53,704 bases of DNA from an uncultured Prevotella sp. Its GTDB lineage: Bacteria > Bacteroidota > Bacteroidia > Bacteroidales > Bacteroidaceae. Position numbers and translations under genes: made by a program. Shown piece by piece: positions 9,274-17,867 of the stretch. The DNA lies in assembly GCA_900315525.1 (NCBI GenBank), contig OMZO01000014.1, positions 1 to 53,704 on the forward strand. Direction: 5' to 3'. The notes beneath the pieces were generated by a model. The model was not told the DNA's origin, searched no databases, and saw only the letters and a program-made list of their open reading frames with translations. Numbering within the stretch: the stretch's first letter is position 1; each line of letters starts with the position of its first letter.

Positions 9274-9801
9274 ATGAGACATAATAAGAAATTTAACCAT
9301 CTCGGTCGTACTGCATCTCACCGCAGTGCCATGCTTGCTAACATGGCTATCTCGCTGATCATGCACAAAAGAATCACTACGACCGTCGCTAAGGCTAAGG
9401 CCCTGAAGAAGTATGTAGAGCCCCTGATTACAAAGTCAAAGGAAGATTCTACAAACTCTCGTCGTGTAGTATTCAGCTACCTGCAGAACAAGGAAGCTAT
9501 CAAGGAACTCTTCGGAGAGGTAGCTCAGAAGGTAGGTGATCGTCCCGGAGGATACACACGTATCATCAAGCTCGGTACCCGTCAGGGTGACGCTGCTCAG
9601 ATTTGCTTCATTGAGCTCGTTGACTTCGACGAGGCTATGGCTAAGGAGACCAAGAAGAAGGCAACTCGCCGTTCTCGTAAGGCTGCTCCTAAGGCTGAGG
9701 GTGACGCTGCTCCTAAGGCTGAGGCTGCACCTGCAGAGGCTCCTGCAGCTGAGGAAGCCAAGGCAGAAGCTCCCGCTGCTGAAGAGGCTAAGGCTGAATA
9801 A
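9274..9801 (+). CDS. rplQ: 50S ribosomal protein L17 with acidic-alanine tail
   Basis: Residues 1 to about 125 are a normal L17 ([38 protein letters not shown]). The 175-residue total is longer than the roughly 120-130 of many bacteria, because the C-terminus adds a basic stretch ([14 protein letters not shown]) and then an Ala/Glu/Pro/Lys-rich low-complexity tail in which [10 protein letters not shown] occurs twice. Such tails are seen on Bacteroidota L17 proteins. It closes the ribosomal cluster and is followed by a strong terminator. Confidence 0.97.
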   Translation: MRHNKKFNHLGRTASHRSAMLANMAISLIMHKRITTTVAKAKALKKYVEPLITKSKEDSTNSRRVVFSYLQNKEAIKELFGEVAQKVGDRPGGYTRIIKLGTRQGDAAQICFIELVDFDEAMAKETKKKATRRSRKAAPKAEGDAAPKAEAAPAEAPAAEEAKAEAPAAEEAKAE

Positions 9802-9827
9802 GTATTATCTTATCATCTCAATAGTGG

Positions 9828-9859
9828 GTCCGCATCGGCAAAACCGGTGCGGACTTTTT
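9828..9859 (+). terminator. Terminator of the ribosomal cluster
   Basis: GTCCGCATCGG (9828-9838) pairs with CCGGTGCGGAC (9844-9854) with one G-T wobble and a five-base loop, followed by TTTTT. It lies 27 bases after the rplQ stop. No other intrinsic terminator was seen earlier in the ribosomal cluster. Confidence 0.92.
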
Positions 9860-9893
9860 GCATAATAGGATTTCCCCTATTGTATTTTCGGGA

Positions 9894-9932
9894 TTTTCCC
9901 CTTGGTGGTTTAGGGGGAAATTCTTATCTTTG
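9894..9932 (+). promoter_or_regulatory. Promoter of the glycine-zipper lipoprotein gene, with inverted repeat
   Basis: TATCTTTG at 9925-9932 matches the -7 consensus and TTGG at 9902-9905 sits at the -33 distance. The arms TTTCCCC (9895-9901) and GGGGAAA (9914-9920) form an inverted repeat spanning the -33 box, which could be an operator or chance. Confidence 0.7.
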
Positions 9933-9960
9933 CACCGTGATTATTTAAAACGTGTTGGAT

Positions 9961-10713
9961 ATGAAGAAGATTCTATTGGTTTCAATGAGTGCCGCCCTGT
10001 TGTTTACGAGTTGTGGTACTTATACTGGAGCAGGAGCTGTTACAGGCGGTTCTTTTGGCTCTATCATAGGCTCTGCCATTGGTGGTATTGCAGGCGGGCG
10101 TCATGGTAGTAATGTCGGTACGTTGATCGGTATGGCTGGTGGTGCTGCGGTTGGTGCTGCAGTTGGTGCTGCTGCTGATAACGCCCAGCAGCGTCAATAT
10201 GAAGACTATCAGTATAATAGGTCCCAGCGCCGTACTTCTTCGTCTTCACAGCGCCGATATGACTATCAGGATAGTTATGACTCTAACGGCGGTGGTGATG
10301 ATCGTCTGTATGGTTTTGATGAGCATTTCACGCCTTCCAATAAGAGTACTGTTCAGTCTGCGGGTGCAGATCTTGAGATCCGTAACCCTCATCTTGTTGA
10401 TGCGAGCAGAGACGGTGTGCTATGTCGTGGCGAGCAGGCCCGGATGGTGTTTGAGGTCTTTAATAACTCTTCCGTACCTATCTATCGCGTACAGCCTACT
10501 GTGGCAGAAATAACGGGTAACAGGCATATCATCGTCTCCCAGAACGTCATGGTGGAGTGTATCATGCCAGGGAAGGGTATACGTTATACGGCAGCCATCA
10601 AGGCCGATAATCGTCTAAAGGATGGTGAAGCTGTATTCCGTATAGGCGTTACTCAGGGAAATCAAGAGGTGACCTCTCAAACGCGTGAGTTCCCCATTAT
10701 AACGAGCAAGTGA
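9961..10713 (+). CDS. Glycine-zipper lipoprotein
   Basis: The ATG at 9961 was chosen over an upstream GTG at 9952 because MKKILLVSMSAALLFTSC is a clean lipoprotein signal peptide with the lipobox ending at the cysteine. Residues about 20-75 are rich in regularly spaced Gly and Ala (GSIIGSAIGGIAGG, GMAGGAAVGAAVG), a glycine-zipper membrane segment. A Ser/Gln/Tyr/Arg-rich linker and a C-terminal beta-type domain follow, beginning ADLEIRNPHLVDASRDGVL. The protein is probably anchored in an envelope membrane. The exact function is unknown. It is convergent with rlpA. Confidence 0.85.
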   Translation: MKKILLVSMSAALLFTSCGTYTGAGAVTGGSFGSIIGSAIGGIAGGRHGSNVGTLIGMAGGAAVGAAVGAAADNAQQRQYEDYQYNRSQRRTSSSSQRRYDYQDSYDSNGGGDDRLYGFDEHFTPSNKSTVQSAGADLEIRNPHLVDASRDGVLCRGEQARMVFEVFNNSSVPIYRVQPTVAEITGNRHIIVSQNVMVECIMPGKGIRYTAAIKADNRLKDGEAVFRIGVTQGNQEVTSQTREFPIITSK

Positions 10714-10738
10714 CAGGTGACTGTCACTTGCTTTCTTT
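10706..10738. terminator. Bidirectional terminator containing both stop codons
   Basis: GCAAGTGACAG (10706-10716) and CTGTCACTTGC (10721-10731) form a perfect 11-bp stem with a GTGA loop, followed on the plus strand by TTTCTTTT. The TGA of the left gene (10711-10713) and the TGA of rlpA (10724-10726 on the minus strand) both lie inside the stem arms. Confidence 0.85.
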
Positions 10739-11419
10739 TGAGGCATTGCCGTGCCTTTTCAAATAAGCCTTGGATTTGTTTGGGGCTGAATTGATCTCAT
10801 CCAAATCGTTTGTCTCTTTTGTCTTATTGGTTCGCATGTCACTCTGCATGCTCACCTTATTTTTCTCTGCGTCATGCACCTTGGGCTGACTCTGATTGTG
10901 AGTCGCATCAGTCTTCTTGGAGTGGGCGTTTTGTTCCCTGATCTTTTGCATCTCCAGTTCCTTGAGTTCCAGCCAAAGCGGTTTAGAGTCGGAGCCCTCG
11001 TTGGTACCAATATCAAACTCTGGCAGTTCTATTTCTGCGGGTTTGAATGGAATGATGGAACTGTCGTAGCGCTCCACGATCACAGGAGCTATTCCCTGTG
11101 AAATGATACCAAGTTCCTTGGCGGCACGTACCGAGAGATCTACAACCCGTCCCCTCGCATAGGGACCTCGGTCGGTCACTTTGACGATGACACTGAGACC
11201 GTTTGCCGGGTTCGTCACTTTGAGTAAGGTCCCGAATGGATAGGTCTTGTGGGCACACGTTAAAGAGTCATGATGCAACCGTTCGCCGTTCGCCGTCTTG
11301 CGCCCTGTCCACCTTTTGGAATAATACGAAGCTGTACCTCTCTGGGTTTGAGCTTCCAGAGAGGTATAACTAAAGAGTAATGCGAGTGTCGTTAAGACGA
11401 TCTTGTTCCTAAATATCAT
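10724..11419 (-). CDS. rlpA: RlpA-like septal/cell-wall protein (double-psi beta-barrel)
   Basis: The 231-residue product has a signal peptide (MIFRNKIVLTTLALLFSY...LEAQ) and then the RlpA core: QRGTASYYSKRWTGRKTANGE, a tripartite TYPFGTLLKVTN, and VKVTDRGPYARGRVVDLS. RlpA proteins bind or cleave peptidoglycan glycans lacking side peptides, in the periplasm or envelope. The C-terminal third is low-complexity and charged, with no SPOR domain visible. Its ATG overlaps the gdhA stop as ATGA, so it is translated from the gdhA message. Confidence 0.92.
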   Translation of the reverse strand: MIFRNKIVLTTLALLFSYTSLEAQTQRGTASYYSKRWTGRKTANGERLHHDSLTCAHKTYPFGTLLKVTNPANGLSVIVKVTDRGPYARGRVVDLSVRAAKELGIISQGIAPVIVERYDSSIIPFKPAEIELPEFDIGTNEGSDSKPLWLELKELEMQKIREQNAHSKKTDATHNQSQPKVHDAEKNKVSMQSDMRTNKTKETNDLDEINSAPNKSKAYLKRHGNASKESK

Positions 11420-12750
11420 ACAACACCTTGGGCCATCATGGCATTGGCGACCTTCATGAAGCCGGCTACATTGGCGCCTTTTACGTAGTTAATGTAGTCG
11501 TTCTCCTGACCGTACTTCACGCACTGGCCGTGGATGTTCGACATGATACGGTGCAGTTTCTCGTCTACCTCAGCGCCTGTCCAAGCGATGCGTTCAGAGT
11601 TCTGAGTCATCTCAAGACCAGAAGTGGCAACTCCACCGGCATTAACAGCCTTGCCAGGTGCGAAGAGCTGCTTGGCGGCAATGAACTTGTTGACGGCTTC
11701 TGCCGTACAGCCCATGTTCGACACCTCCGCTACACAGAGCGGCTTGTTGGCAAGTATCTTGTCGGCATCATCGCCATTCAGTTCGTTTTGAGTGGCGCAA
11801 GGCAGATAGATATCAGCCTTCTGCTCCCATGGCTTCTTGCCGGCGAAGAAGGTGGCTCCGTCAAACTCTTCCTCATAGGGTTGGCAAACATCGTTGCCGC
11901 TGGCACGCAACTCCAGCATGTACTCAATCTTCTCTGCATCGAGTCCGGCAGGATCGTAGATGTAACCGTCAGGACCGCTGATGGTGATGACCTTTGCACC
12001 GAGTTCCGTTGCTTTCTTGGCAGCGCCCCATGCGACATTGCCGAAGCCTGAGAGGGCTATGGTCTTGCCTTTGATGTCCAGACCGTGCTCTTCGAGCATC
12101 TGATGCACGAAATATAGGGCACCAAAGCCTGTAGCCTCGGGACGCAGGATAGAGCCTCCCCATTCCATGCCCTTACCGGTGAGCACGCCCTGGAACTGAT
12201 GGGTCAGTTTCTTATACTGTCCGAACAGATAACCAATCTCACGTGCACCTACACCAATGTCACCAGCGGGCACATCTTCGTCAGGACCGATATGACGATA
12301 GAGCTCTGTCATGAAAGCCTGGCAGAACTTCATTACCTCATTGTCGCTCTTGCCGCGGATAGAGAAGTCCGAACCGCCTTTGCCACCGCCCATTGGAAGG
12401 GTGGTGAGGGCATTCTTGAATGTCTGCTCAAAGCCAAGGAATTTCAGAATTGAGAGGTTCACGGATGAGTGGAAGCGCAGACCGCCCTTATACGGACCGA
12501 TGGCACTGTTGAACTGTACACGGTAGCCGAGGTTCACTTGCACTTCACCCTTGTCGTCAACCCAGGGCACGCGGAATGTAATGATGCGCTCTGGTTCGAC
12601 GATGCGCTCTATGATCTTGGCCTTCTCAAACTCTGGATGCTGATTATAGACATCCTTGATTGACTCAAGTACTTCTCTTACTGCCTGTAAATACTCTAAC
12701 TCGCCTGGGTGCTTCTGCTCCAGCGACTGCATGATTTTCTCTACTTCCAT
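11416..12750 (-). CDS. gdhA: NADP-type glutamate dehydrogenase
   Basis: The 444-residue enzyme interconverts 2-oxoglutarate plus ammonia and glutamate in the cytoplasm. It has the length and motifs of hexameric family I enzymes: GPYKGGLRFH, TLPMGGGKGGSDF with the lysine near residue 124, the DVPAGDIGVGAREIGYLFG segment, and the nucleotide-binding ALSGFGNVAWGAAKKATELG. It is a major ammonia-assimilation enzyme in Bacteroidota, and glnA lies about 15 kb away. It is coupled to rlpA by an ATGA overlap, an odd pairing. Confidence 0.97.
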   Translation of the reverse strand: MEVEKIMQSLEQKHPGELEYLQAVREVLESIKDVYNQHPEFEKAKIIERIVEPERIITFRVPWVDDKGEVQVNLGYRVQFNSAIGPYKGGLRFHSSVNLSILKFLGFEQTFKNALTTLPMGGGKGGSDFSIRGKSDNEVMKFCQAFMTELYRHIGPDEDVPAGDIGVGAREIGYLFGQYKKLTHQFQGVLTGKGMEWGGSILRPEATGFGALYFVHQMLEEHGLDIKGKTIALSGFGNVAWGAAKKATELGAKVITISGPDGYIYDPAGLDAEKIEYMLELRASGNDVCQPYEEEFDGATFFAGKKPWEQKADIYLPCATQNELNGDDADKILANKPLCVAEVSNMGCTAEAVNKFIAAKQLFAPGKAVNAGGVATSGLEMTQNSERIAWTGAEVDEKLHRIMSNIHGQCVKYGQENDYINYVKGANVAGFMKVANAMMAQGVV

Positions 12751-12808
12751 GGTGCAATCCTTTTAGAATAATTGTTTTAAGTTTGTCAATTTGTTATTGA
12801 TGATGCTG

Positions 12809-12840
12809 CAAATATAAAAAAATAATCAGTACCCTCCAAG
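12809..12840 (-). promoter_or_regulatory. Promoter of gdhA-rlpA
   Basis: On the minus strand TATATTTG (12816-12809) fits TAnnTTTG, and CTTG (12840-12837) lies at the -33 distance. The leader would be about 55 bases. The -7 box touches the T-run of the metY terminator, so termination of metY and initiation of gdhA happen at the same place. Confidence 0.7.
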
Positions 12841-12856
12841 GAAAGTACCGATTATT
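12816..12856 (-). terminator. Terminator of metY
   Basis: Read on the minus strand, AATAATCGGTAC and GTACTGATTATT pair with one mismatch across a 12-base loop and are followed by seven T residues. It lies 28 bases after the metY stop. Confidence 0.85.
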
Positions 12857-12883
12857 TTTCGGATAAAGTTACATTTTGTTAAA

Positions 12884-14167
12884 TCAAATCTTTGCAAGGG
12901 CCTGTTTGATGTCATCGAGAATATCTTCCACGTCCTCGATGCCGACGCTCAGACGGATCAGGTCTGGGGCAACACCAGCCTCACGCAGCTGTTCATCAGT
13001 GAGCTGGCGGTGGGTATGGCTGGCAGGATGCAGTACGCAGGTACGAGCATCAGCCACATGAGTCACGATATTGATCATTTCCAATGAGTCCATCCATTTA
13101 ATGGCCGTTTCGCGGTCTCCCTTTAGTCCGAAGGCAATGACACCGCACGAGCCGTTGGGCAGGTATTTCTGGCCCAGCTCGTAGTACTTGTCGTCTTTGA
13201 GTCCACAGTAGTGTACCCATGCCACTTTAGGCTCGTCGTGCAGGAATTCGGCAATCTTCTGTGCGTTTTTGCAGTGCTGGGCCATGCGCAGATGGAGTGT
13301 CTGCAAACCGAGGTTCAGCAGGAAGGAGTTCTGGGGGGCGGGAATACTGCCCAAGTCACGCATCAACTGAGCCACGAGTTTGGTAGTAAAGCCCATTTTA
13401 CCGAAGGCCTTCACGTAGGTTAGCCCATGGTACGACTCATCGGGCGTGCAGAGGCCAGGGAACTTCTCTGCATGTGCGAGCCAGTCAAAATTGCCGCTAT
13501 CGACCACGCAACCTCCCACCTGAGTGGCCATGCCGTCCATATACTTGGTGGTGGAGTGGGTGACAATGTCAGCGCCCCATTCGAAAGGGCGGCAGTTGAT
13601 AGGTGTGGCGAACGTATTGTCGATGATAAGAGGCACACCGTTTTTGTGGGCTATCTTGGCAAATTTCTCGATGTCGAGAACAGCGCAGCCAGGGTTGGTG
13701 ATGGTTTCACCGAAAAGGGCTTTGGTGTTAGGCTTGAAGGCAGCCTGTATCTCTTCCTCGCTGGCCTCAGGCGAAACGAAGGTGCACTCGATGCCGAGTT
13801 TCTTCAGCGTGACGCCGAAGAGATTGAATGTGCCGCCGTAAATCTCATTAGAGGTAACGAAATGGTCGCCAGCCTCACAGATATTGAATAGTGCATAGAA
13901 ATTAGCTGCCTGACCAGAAGACGTCAGTACGGCACCTACACCACCTTCCAGGGCTGCAATCTTTGCGGCGACTGCGTCGTTGGTCGGGTTCTGCAGGCGG
14001 GTGTAGAAATAGCCTTCCTTCTTGAGGTCAAACAATTGTGCCATCTCGTCAGAATCGTCGTACTTGAACGTTGTTGATTGGATGATAGGCAACTCGATAG
14101 GTTCTCCATTCTTGGCCTTATAGCCCGCCTGTACACAGAGCGAACCACGTCTTAGTTTCTTTTCCAT
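12884..14167 (-). CDS. metY: O-acetylhomoserine aminocarboxypropyltransferase (sulfhydrylase)
   Basis: The 427-residue product belongs to the Cys/Met metabolism PLP enzyme family. The PLP lysine is in HSTTKYMDG (about residue 208), the phosphate-binding SSGQAAN lies near residue 84 and the LIIDNTFATP aspartate near residue 183. The length and the presence of the insert around residues 210-260 favour O-acetylhomoserine sulfhydrylase over the roughly 380-residue cystathionine gamma-synthase. It would make homocysteine for methionine synthesis from sulfide in the cytoplasm. It is a single-gene unit with its own promoter and terminator. Confidence 0.93.
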   Translation of the reverse strand: MEKKLRRGSLCVQAGYKAKNGEPIELPIIQSTTFKYDDSDEMAQLFDLKKEGYFYTRLQNPTNDAVAAKIAALEGGVGAVLTSSGQAANFYALFNICEAGDHFVTSNEIYGGTFNLFGVTLKKLGIECTFVSPEASEEEIQAAFKPNTKALFGETITNPGCAVLDIEKFAKIAHKNGVPLIIDNTFATPINCRPFEWGADIVTHSTTKYMDGMATQVGGCVVDSGNFDWLAHAEKFPGLCTPDESYHGLTYVKAFGKMGFTTKLVAQLMRDLGSIPAPQNSFLLNLGLQTLHLRMAQHCKNAQKIAEFLHDEPKVAWVHYCGLKDDKYYELGQKYLPNGSCGVIAFGLKGDRETAIKWMDSLEMINIVTHVADARTCVLHPASHTHRQLTDEQLREAGVAPDLIRLSVGIEDVEDILDDIKQALAKI

Positions 14168-14195
14168 TTATTTCATCGGTTATAATAATATGGTG

Positions 14196-14203
14196 CAAAG
14201 GTA
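14196..14203 (-). promoter_or_regulatory. metY promoter -7 box
   Basis: The minus strand reads TACCTTTG at 14203-14196, a match to TAnnTTTG, about 29 bases before the metY ATG. No good TTTG is present at -33. Confidence 0.6.
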
Positions 14204-14236
14204 CAAAATTCTGCTAATTCTTATTGCTAAAAAACA

Positions 14237-14244
14237 AATTATTT
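14237..14244 (+). promoter_or_regulatory. Promoter -7 box of the repeat-protein gene
   Basis: TATCTTTG at 14237-14244 matches the consensus. The -33 region has only TTCTG. The predicted start of transcription near 14250 rules out the upstream start codon at 14224 and supports the ATG at 14308. Confidence 0.6.
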
Positions 14245-14307
14245 TGTATCTTTGCCCCGAAAAAGATCAACTATCTGTCGAATAAACCTTTTAAATTTTG
14301 TAGTGTT

Positions 14308-14718
14308 ATGAAAGTTTTGCGTGTTTTATTCATGGCTTTTGCCCTCTTGATGGTTTCAGGGCTTTCGGCACAGACTGTTTACAACAGCAACGGTTCGAGT
14401 TGCGGTAAGATTGAGAGTAACGGTACTGTGCGTAACTCCAGTGGTTCCAGTATCGGTAAGATCGAGAGCAATGGAACTGTACGCAATGCCAGCGGCTCTA
14501 GTATCGGTAAGATCGAGAGCGACGGTACAATCCGCAACGGTTCTGGATCGAGCATCGGTAAGGTGGAAAGCGATGGTACCGTGCGTAACAGCTCTGGCTC
14601 AAAGATTGGCAAAGTTGAAAGCGACGGCACCGTCCGTAATGGCAATGGCTCCAGCATCGGCAAGGTGCAGGGTGTTCCCCGTCAGTGGGTAGCTGCCTAT
14701 TTCTTCTTTTTCTTCTAA
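14308..14718 (+). CDS. Small exported tandem-repeat protein (5-fold beta-flower type)
   Basis: From the ATG at 14308 the protein is 136 residues: a signal peptide (MKVLRVLFMAFALLMVSGLSAQ) followed by five full 17-residue repeats and one partial repeat with the pattern VRNSSGSSIGKIESNGT. It ends in VPRQWVAAYFFFFF. The repeat form fits the proteins known as 5-fold beta-flower proteins in Bacteroidota, a structural name with no known function. The poly-Phe end is odd and could be a membrane or secretion mark. The promoter position argues against the longer frame that begins at 14224. Confidence 0.8.
   Translation: MKVLRVLFMAFALLMVSGLSAQTVYNSNGSSCGKIESNGTVRNSSGSSIGKIESNGTVRNASGSSIGKIESDGTIRNGSGSSIGKVESDGTVRNSSGSKIGKVESDGTVRNGNGSSIGKVQGVPRQWVAAYFFFFF
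14377..14667 (+). repeat. 51-bp coding tandem repeat, 5.7 copies
   Basis: Units start at 14377, 14428, 14479, 14530, 14581 and 14632 (partial). Each encodes 17 residues. Synonymous changes between units are many while the amino acids stay close, so the repeat is old and under protein-level selection. Confidence 0.9.
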
Positions 14719-14722
14719 GGCA

Positions 14723-16957
14723 TCAACTACCTTTTGAGATACCTCCTACCACATCATCATTTTCGATGCTGTGCTCTGCCTTTTTGACGCTTGCCTTCAG
14801 TGAGCCGAAGCGCCAGTTCAGGGAGAGTGTGAACGAACGGCCCCTGTTCCATGACTGTTGGTAATCCCGATAGTCACCATTTACAGTCTCGGCCTCCGAG
14901 GTACGGTACTTCTCAAACGGTGAGTTGGCACCAATGCGTACCGTCAGACGGTCGTCTTTGAGGAAGGAGCGTTGAAGGGAAGCCGAATAGGCAAACCAGG
15001 AGTGTTGCATGGTGTAGATACCCGACGGGCTGTGGCCGATCTTGCCGTAGGAACTCAGGTAGAACTGTAACTTCCAAGGCAGTTTCTGTGACAGGTTGAA
15101 ATAGTAGTTGTCCGACCATCCATGCGTACGATAGCCGAGATTGGGATTTTCGTTGTGTTCATAACGGACGTTGTTGTTGACGAATAGCGTTGTACCATCG
15201 AAGGGCTTCCATTGCACGTATTGCTCAAAAGAGAGGCGACGATAGCGCAGGATATTGTCGTAAGTGGAATAGCGTACATCATCCTTGGCGGCCTGTATCG
15301 AACTGATGCCGCCAGATCTGAAGGTATAGGCTGGGGCTATCTGGAGCGTCAGGCGGGGGAGGATATAGGCATAGGTGAGGCTGATACGTTGTGTGTGTGA
15401 ACTGGAGAGATGTGGATTGCCCTGCTGTACGATGGTTGGCGACGCGACGACGGCAGGGTTCAGGTAGGAGATGCCAGGACGGTTGATGCTGGTAGTAAAA
15501 TTGAGCTTCAGCGATTGGGCATCTGTGAGTTGATATTTCAGGGAGGCCTGGGGCACCCAGTCGCCCAAGTGTTTGTCGAAAGTCTCTTTTTTCCCATCAG
15601 GATAACTGCCTCTCATGAAACTGTATTCATAGCGCAGTCCTGCTCGTGCTGACCATTTCTCACTGTTGTAGATATAGTCGGCATAGCCTGCTACAACGCG
15701 TGTCGTATGACGGAACTCGTCGCTCGACTGCTGGTCTGTTCCGTAATAATCCATCGTGTTATGGCTGTTATTGTTGCGGTCAATATATTTTGTGCCGATC
15801 TCTATCTGATGACCTTTGCCCAAAGGACGGAGCCAGTCTGCCTGTAGCGTATGTTCTGTGAAGCGTTCGCGTTCCGTCTGCAGACTCCCTGTATAGGCGA
15901 ATGGAGGATTCACGAGTTTGTCGTAGGTGTTCTCCTCGTCGGTATGTTGACGCGTCAGGGCGAGCATGTAAGAGAGAGTGAGCCGCTCGCCCTTTCGTCG
16001 CGTCTTATGTTCGTAATCCAGTCGTCCGTCCCACGAGTGGTGGCTATAGCCTGGCATCCAATAGTGGTTGTTGTAGCTGTAGCTGGGTGATCCTGCGGCA
16101 TCGCTGAATGCAGTCCAGCCGTCGCCCTGCACATTGAGCTTATAGAAATAACCGCCAAACGAGGCTGATAGCAGATTGAGAGAGTCGATGTCGTAGCTCG
16201 CGTTCAGATCAGCCCAGTGGATGCTGCCAGGGTTTGTTCCCTCCGAATGTGACCGCATTTTGTTACCAGTATCGAGAAAGGTGCGATCTGTCGATGTAAT
16301 ACTCTCTGTTTCGCGGCTCGACATGCCGCCATAGCCATATTCCACCGACATCAGTAATCTCCCCGTCTGTCCCGTCAGCGAGGCGTAGAGGTTGGGGTGG
16401 TTCAGCGAGGTATAGGAGGCAGACACGATGCCCATCATGCCCTGCATCTTCGAACCATCGATCATGACGATGTTCAGGATAGCATCCACGCCCTCTGCGT
16501 CCTCGCGGGCTCCTGGGTCTGTAATCACCTCGATGCGCTTCACCATTGAGGCGGGCATCGACTTCAGCACCTCCTTGGCATTCTTCGTCAGACTGGGGTC
16601 GAGATGGCCGTTCTTGTAGATTTTGTAGTTTGAGTTGCCTTTGATGAGGATGTTGTCTTCTCCGTCAACCGTCACCATCGGCACCTTGCGGAGCATGTCC
16701 ATCACGGTCTGTGTCTTCGACTCCTCATCGGCCTGCACGTCGTAGCCGATGCGGTCTATCTCCTGTTTGATCAATTGGCGTTGCGCCTTGACGACGATGC
16801 CCTCCAGTTCCTTGTTCCATGTGATGGAGTCACTCTTGTTTTCCTGTTTCGATGCCGTCTTGTCCACTTGCTTTGATGTCGTCTGCGTCTGGGCTGTAGC
16901 TATCCCTGCTCTCGCTGCCAGCAGCAGCGAGAGGGCTATGATTCTGATATGTGTCAT
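14723..16957 (-). CDS. Outer-membrane beta-barrel (TonB-receptor-like) of sigma module 1
   Basis: The 744-residue protein has a signal peptide ending near TAQTQ and a plug-like domain of roughly residues 50-165 (ELEGIVVKAQRQLIKQEIDR, MVTVDGEDNILIKGNSNYKI, MVKRIEVITDPGAREDAEGV). The remainder is rich in alternating aromatic strands typical of a barrel. It lacks the usual N-terminal carboxypeptidase-regulatory repeat of SusC. It is the last gene of a four-gene unit starting with an ECF sigma factor, and lies four bases after the gene before it. The substrate is unknown. Confidence 0.85.
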   Translation of the reverse strand: MTHIRIIALSLLLAARAGIATAQTQTTSKQVDKTASKQENKSDSITWNKELEGIVVKAQRQLIKQEIDRIGYDVQADEESKTQTVMDMLRKVPMVTVDGEDNILIKGNSNYKIYKNGHLDPSLTKNAKEVLKSMPASMVKRIEVITDPGAREDAEGVDAILNIVMIDGSKMQGMMGIVSASYTSLNHPNLYASLTGQTGRLLMSVEYGYGGMSSRETESITSTDRTFLDTGNKMRSHSEGTNPGSIHWADLNASYDIDSLNLLSASFGGYFYKLNVQGDGWTAFSDAAGSPSYSYNNHYWMPGYSHHSWDGRLDYEHKTRRKGERLTLSYMLALTRQHTDEENTYDKLVNPPFAYTGSLQTERERFTEHTLQADWLRPLGKGHQIEIGTKYIDRNNNSHNTMDYYGTDQQSSDEFRHTTRVVAGYADYIYNSEKWSARAGLRYEYSFMRGSYPDGKKETFDKHLGDWVPQASLKYQLTDAQSLKLNFTTSINRPGISYLNPAVVASPTIVQQGNPHLSSSHTQRISLTYAYILPRLTLQIAPAYTFRSGGISSIQAAKDDVRYSTYDNILRYRRLSFEQYVQWKPFDGTTLFVNNNVRYEHNENPNLGYRTHGWSDNYYFNLSQKLPWKLQFYLSSYGKIGHSPSGIYTMQHSWFAYSASLQRSFLKDDRLTVRIGANSPFEKYRTSEAETVNGDYRDYQQSWNRGRSFTLSLNWRFGSLKASVKKAEHSIENDDVVGGISKGS

Positions 16958-16961
16958 ATGA

Positions 16962-17867
16962 TTACTTCTTAAGTCGTTCGATACTCATGTCGAACAGTTG
17001 CTGAATGAATTCGTCTTTGGTTTTAGCCTTGAGTCTTTTGATCTCTGTGGCCACCAGTTGCTTCTCTCCATCTTCCAGACAGTCAGCTTTCTTGCAGAGT
17101 TTGTAGATGTATGTGGCGTAGTAGTTGGCTGCCGCCCCATCAGGATTATTCTGATACAGTCTCTTATAGGTGTTAAATTCGCTGAGCCAGCCCTCTGAAC
17201 TGCGCTCATGATTGAAGAGGGTAGAGTCGCTGTCGAATACGGAACTGTTGCCGAAAGGGAAACCGTTGCCAAGCGAGAAGCTGTTTGAGAAGCTGTTTCC
17301 ATCTACGCGGACTTTCTCTCCGTTGACGATAAAGGTTCTGGTTTGTCTTTTACTATTGCGGTATTGCAGGGTAGTGGCATAGGTGATTGCCAGGCGCACT
17401 TGCGTCTTCTTGTCCTTCTCCACCCATTCCAGCGCATAGGCATAGCGGTAGATCTTCTCAGAGTCGTCCTTGTCAAGGAATAAGGCATAGATATAGTTGG
17501 AGCCTTTGATCCTGCCTATGGCTACCGAATACGATTTCCCGTCACCAACGGCTAACCGATGGTAGTCGTTGCCCGCGTGGTCTCCAGACCTGAGTTCATA
17601 GGCGTCTTCCTTGTCCTTGTCGAAGGCTCTCTGGATATCCTTGATCCGGCTGATGCCTGTAGGATTGGCCACCTCGAAATCATAGATATCCATCTGCGCC
17701 TTCTTCTTACCCGTTTCGGGGTCGCGTTCCAGGGTGTGCTGGGTTTTGATTTCCACAATATTTTCGTTCAGCAGTGCATCGAATGCTTTTTGGATGTTCT
17801 GCTGTGCCAGTAAGACTGATGGCAATGCCGTCAGCATGGCTGTGAGGATTAAACTTCTACTCTTCAT
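16962..17867 (-). CDS. Exported protein of sigma module 1, unknown function
   Basis: The ATG at 17867 was chosen over a TTG at 17873. It gives 301 residues with a signal peptide (MKSRSLILTAMLTALPSVLLAQ). The mature part has charged segments (KTQHTLERDPETGKKKAQMD, RAFDKDKEDAYELRSGDHAG) and a Lys/Glu-rich C-terminus. I do not recognise a catalytic motif. It overlaps the upstream membrane gene by 11 bases and precedes the barrel gene by four, so it probably works with them in the envelope, perhaps as a periplasmic factor of the signalling system. Confidence 0.75.
   Translation of the reverse strand: MKSRSLILTAMLTALPSVLLAQQNIQKAFDALLNENIVEIKTQHTLERDPETGKKKAQMDIYDFEVANPTGISRIKDIQRAFDKDKEDAYELRSGDHAGNDYHRLAVGDGKSYSVAIGRIKGSNYIYALFLDKDDSEKIYRYAYALEWVEKDKKTQVRLAITYATTLQYRNSKRQTRTFIVNGEKVRVDGNSFSNSFSLGNGFPFGNSSVFDSDSTLFNHERSSEGWLSEFNTYKRLYQNNPDGAAANYYATYIYKLCKKADCLEDGEKQLVATEIKRLKAKTKDEFIQQLFDMSIERLKK

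Noticed and set aside
14224-14307. N-terminal extension of the repeat protein from 14224
   Set aside because: The -7 box at 14237-14244 lies after that start codon, and the signal peptide begins at the ATG at 14308.
15646-16090. Plus-strand frames within the module 1 barrel gene
   Set aside because: The minus-strand barrel protein is continuous over 744 residues; the plus frames have no signal, domain or spacing to support them.
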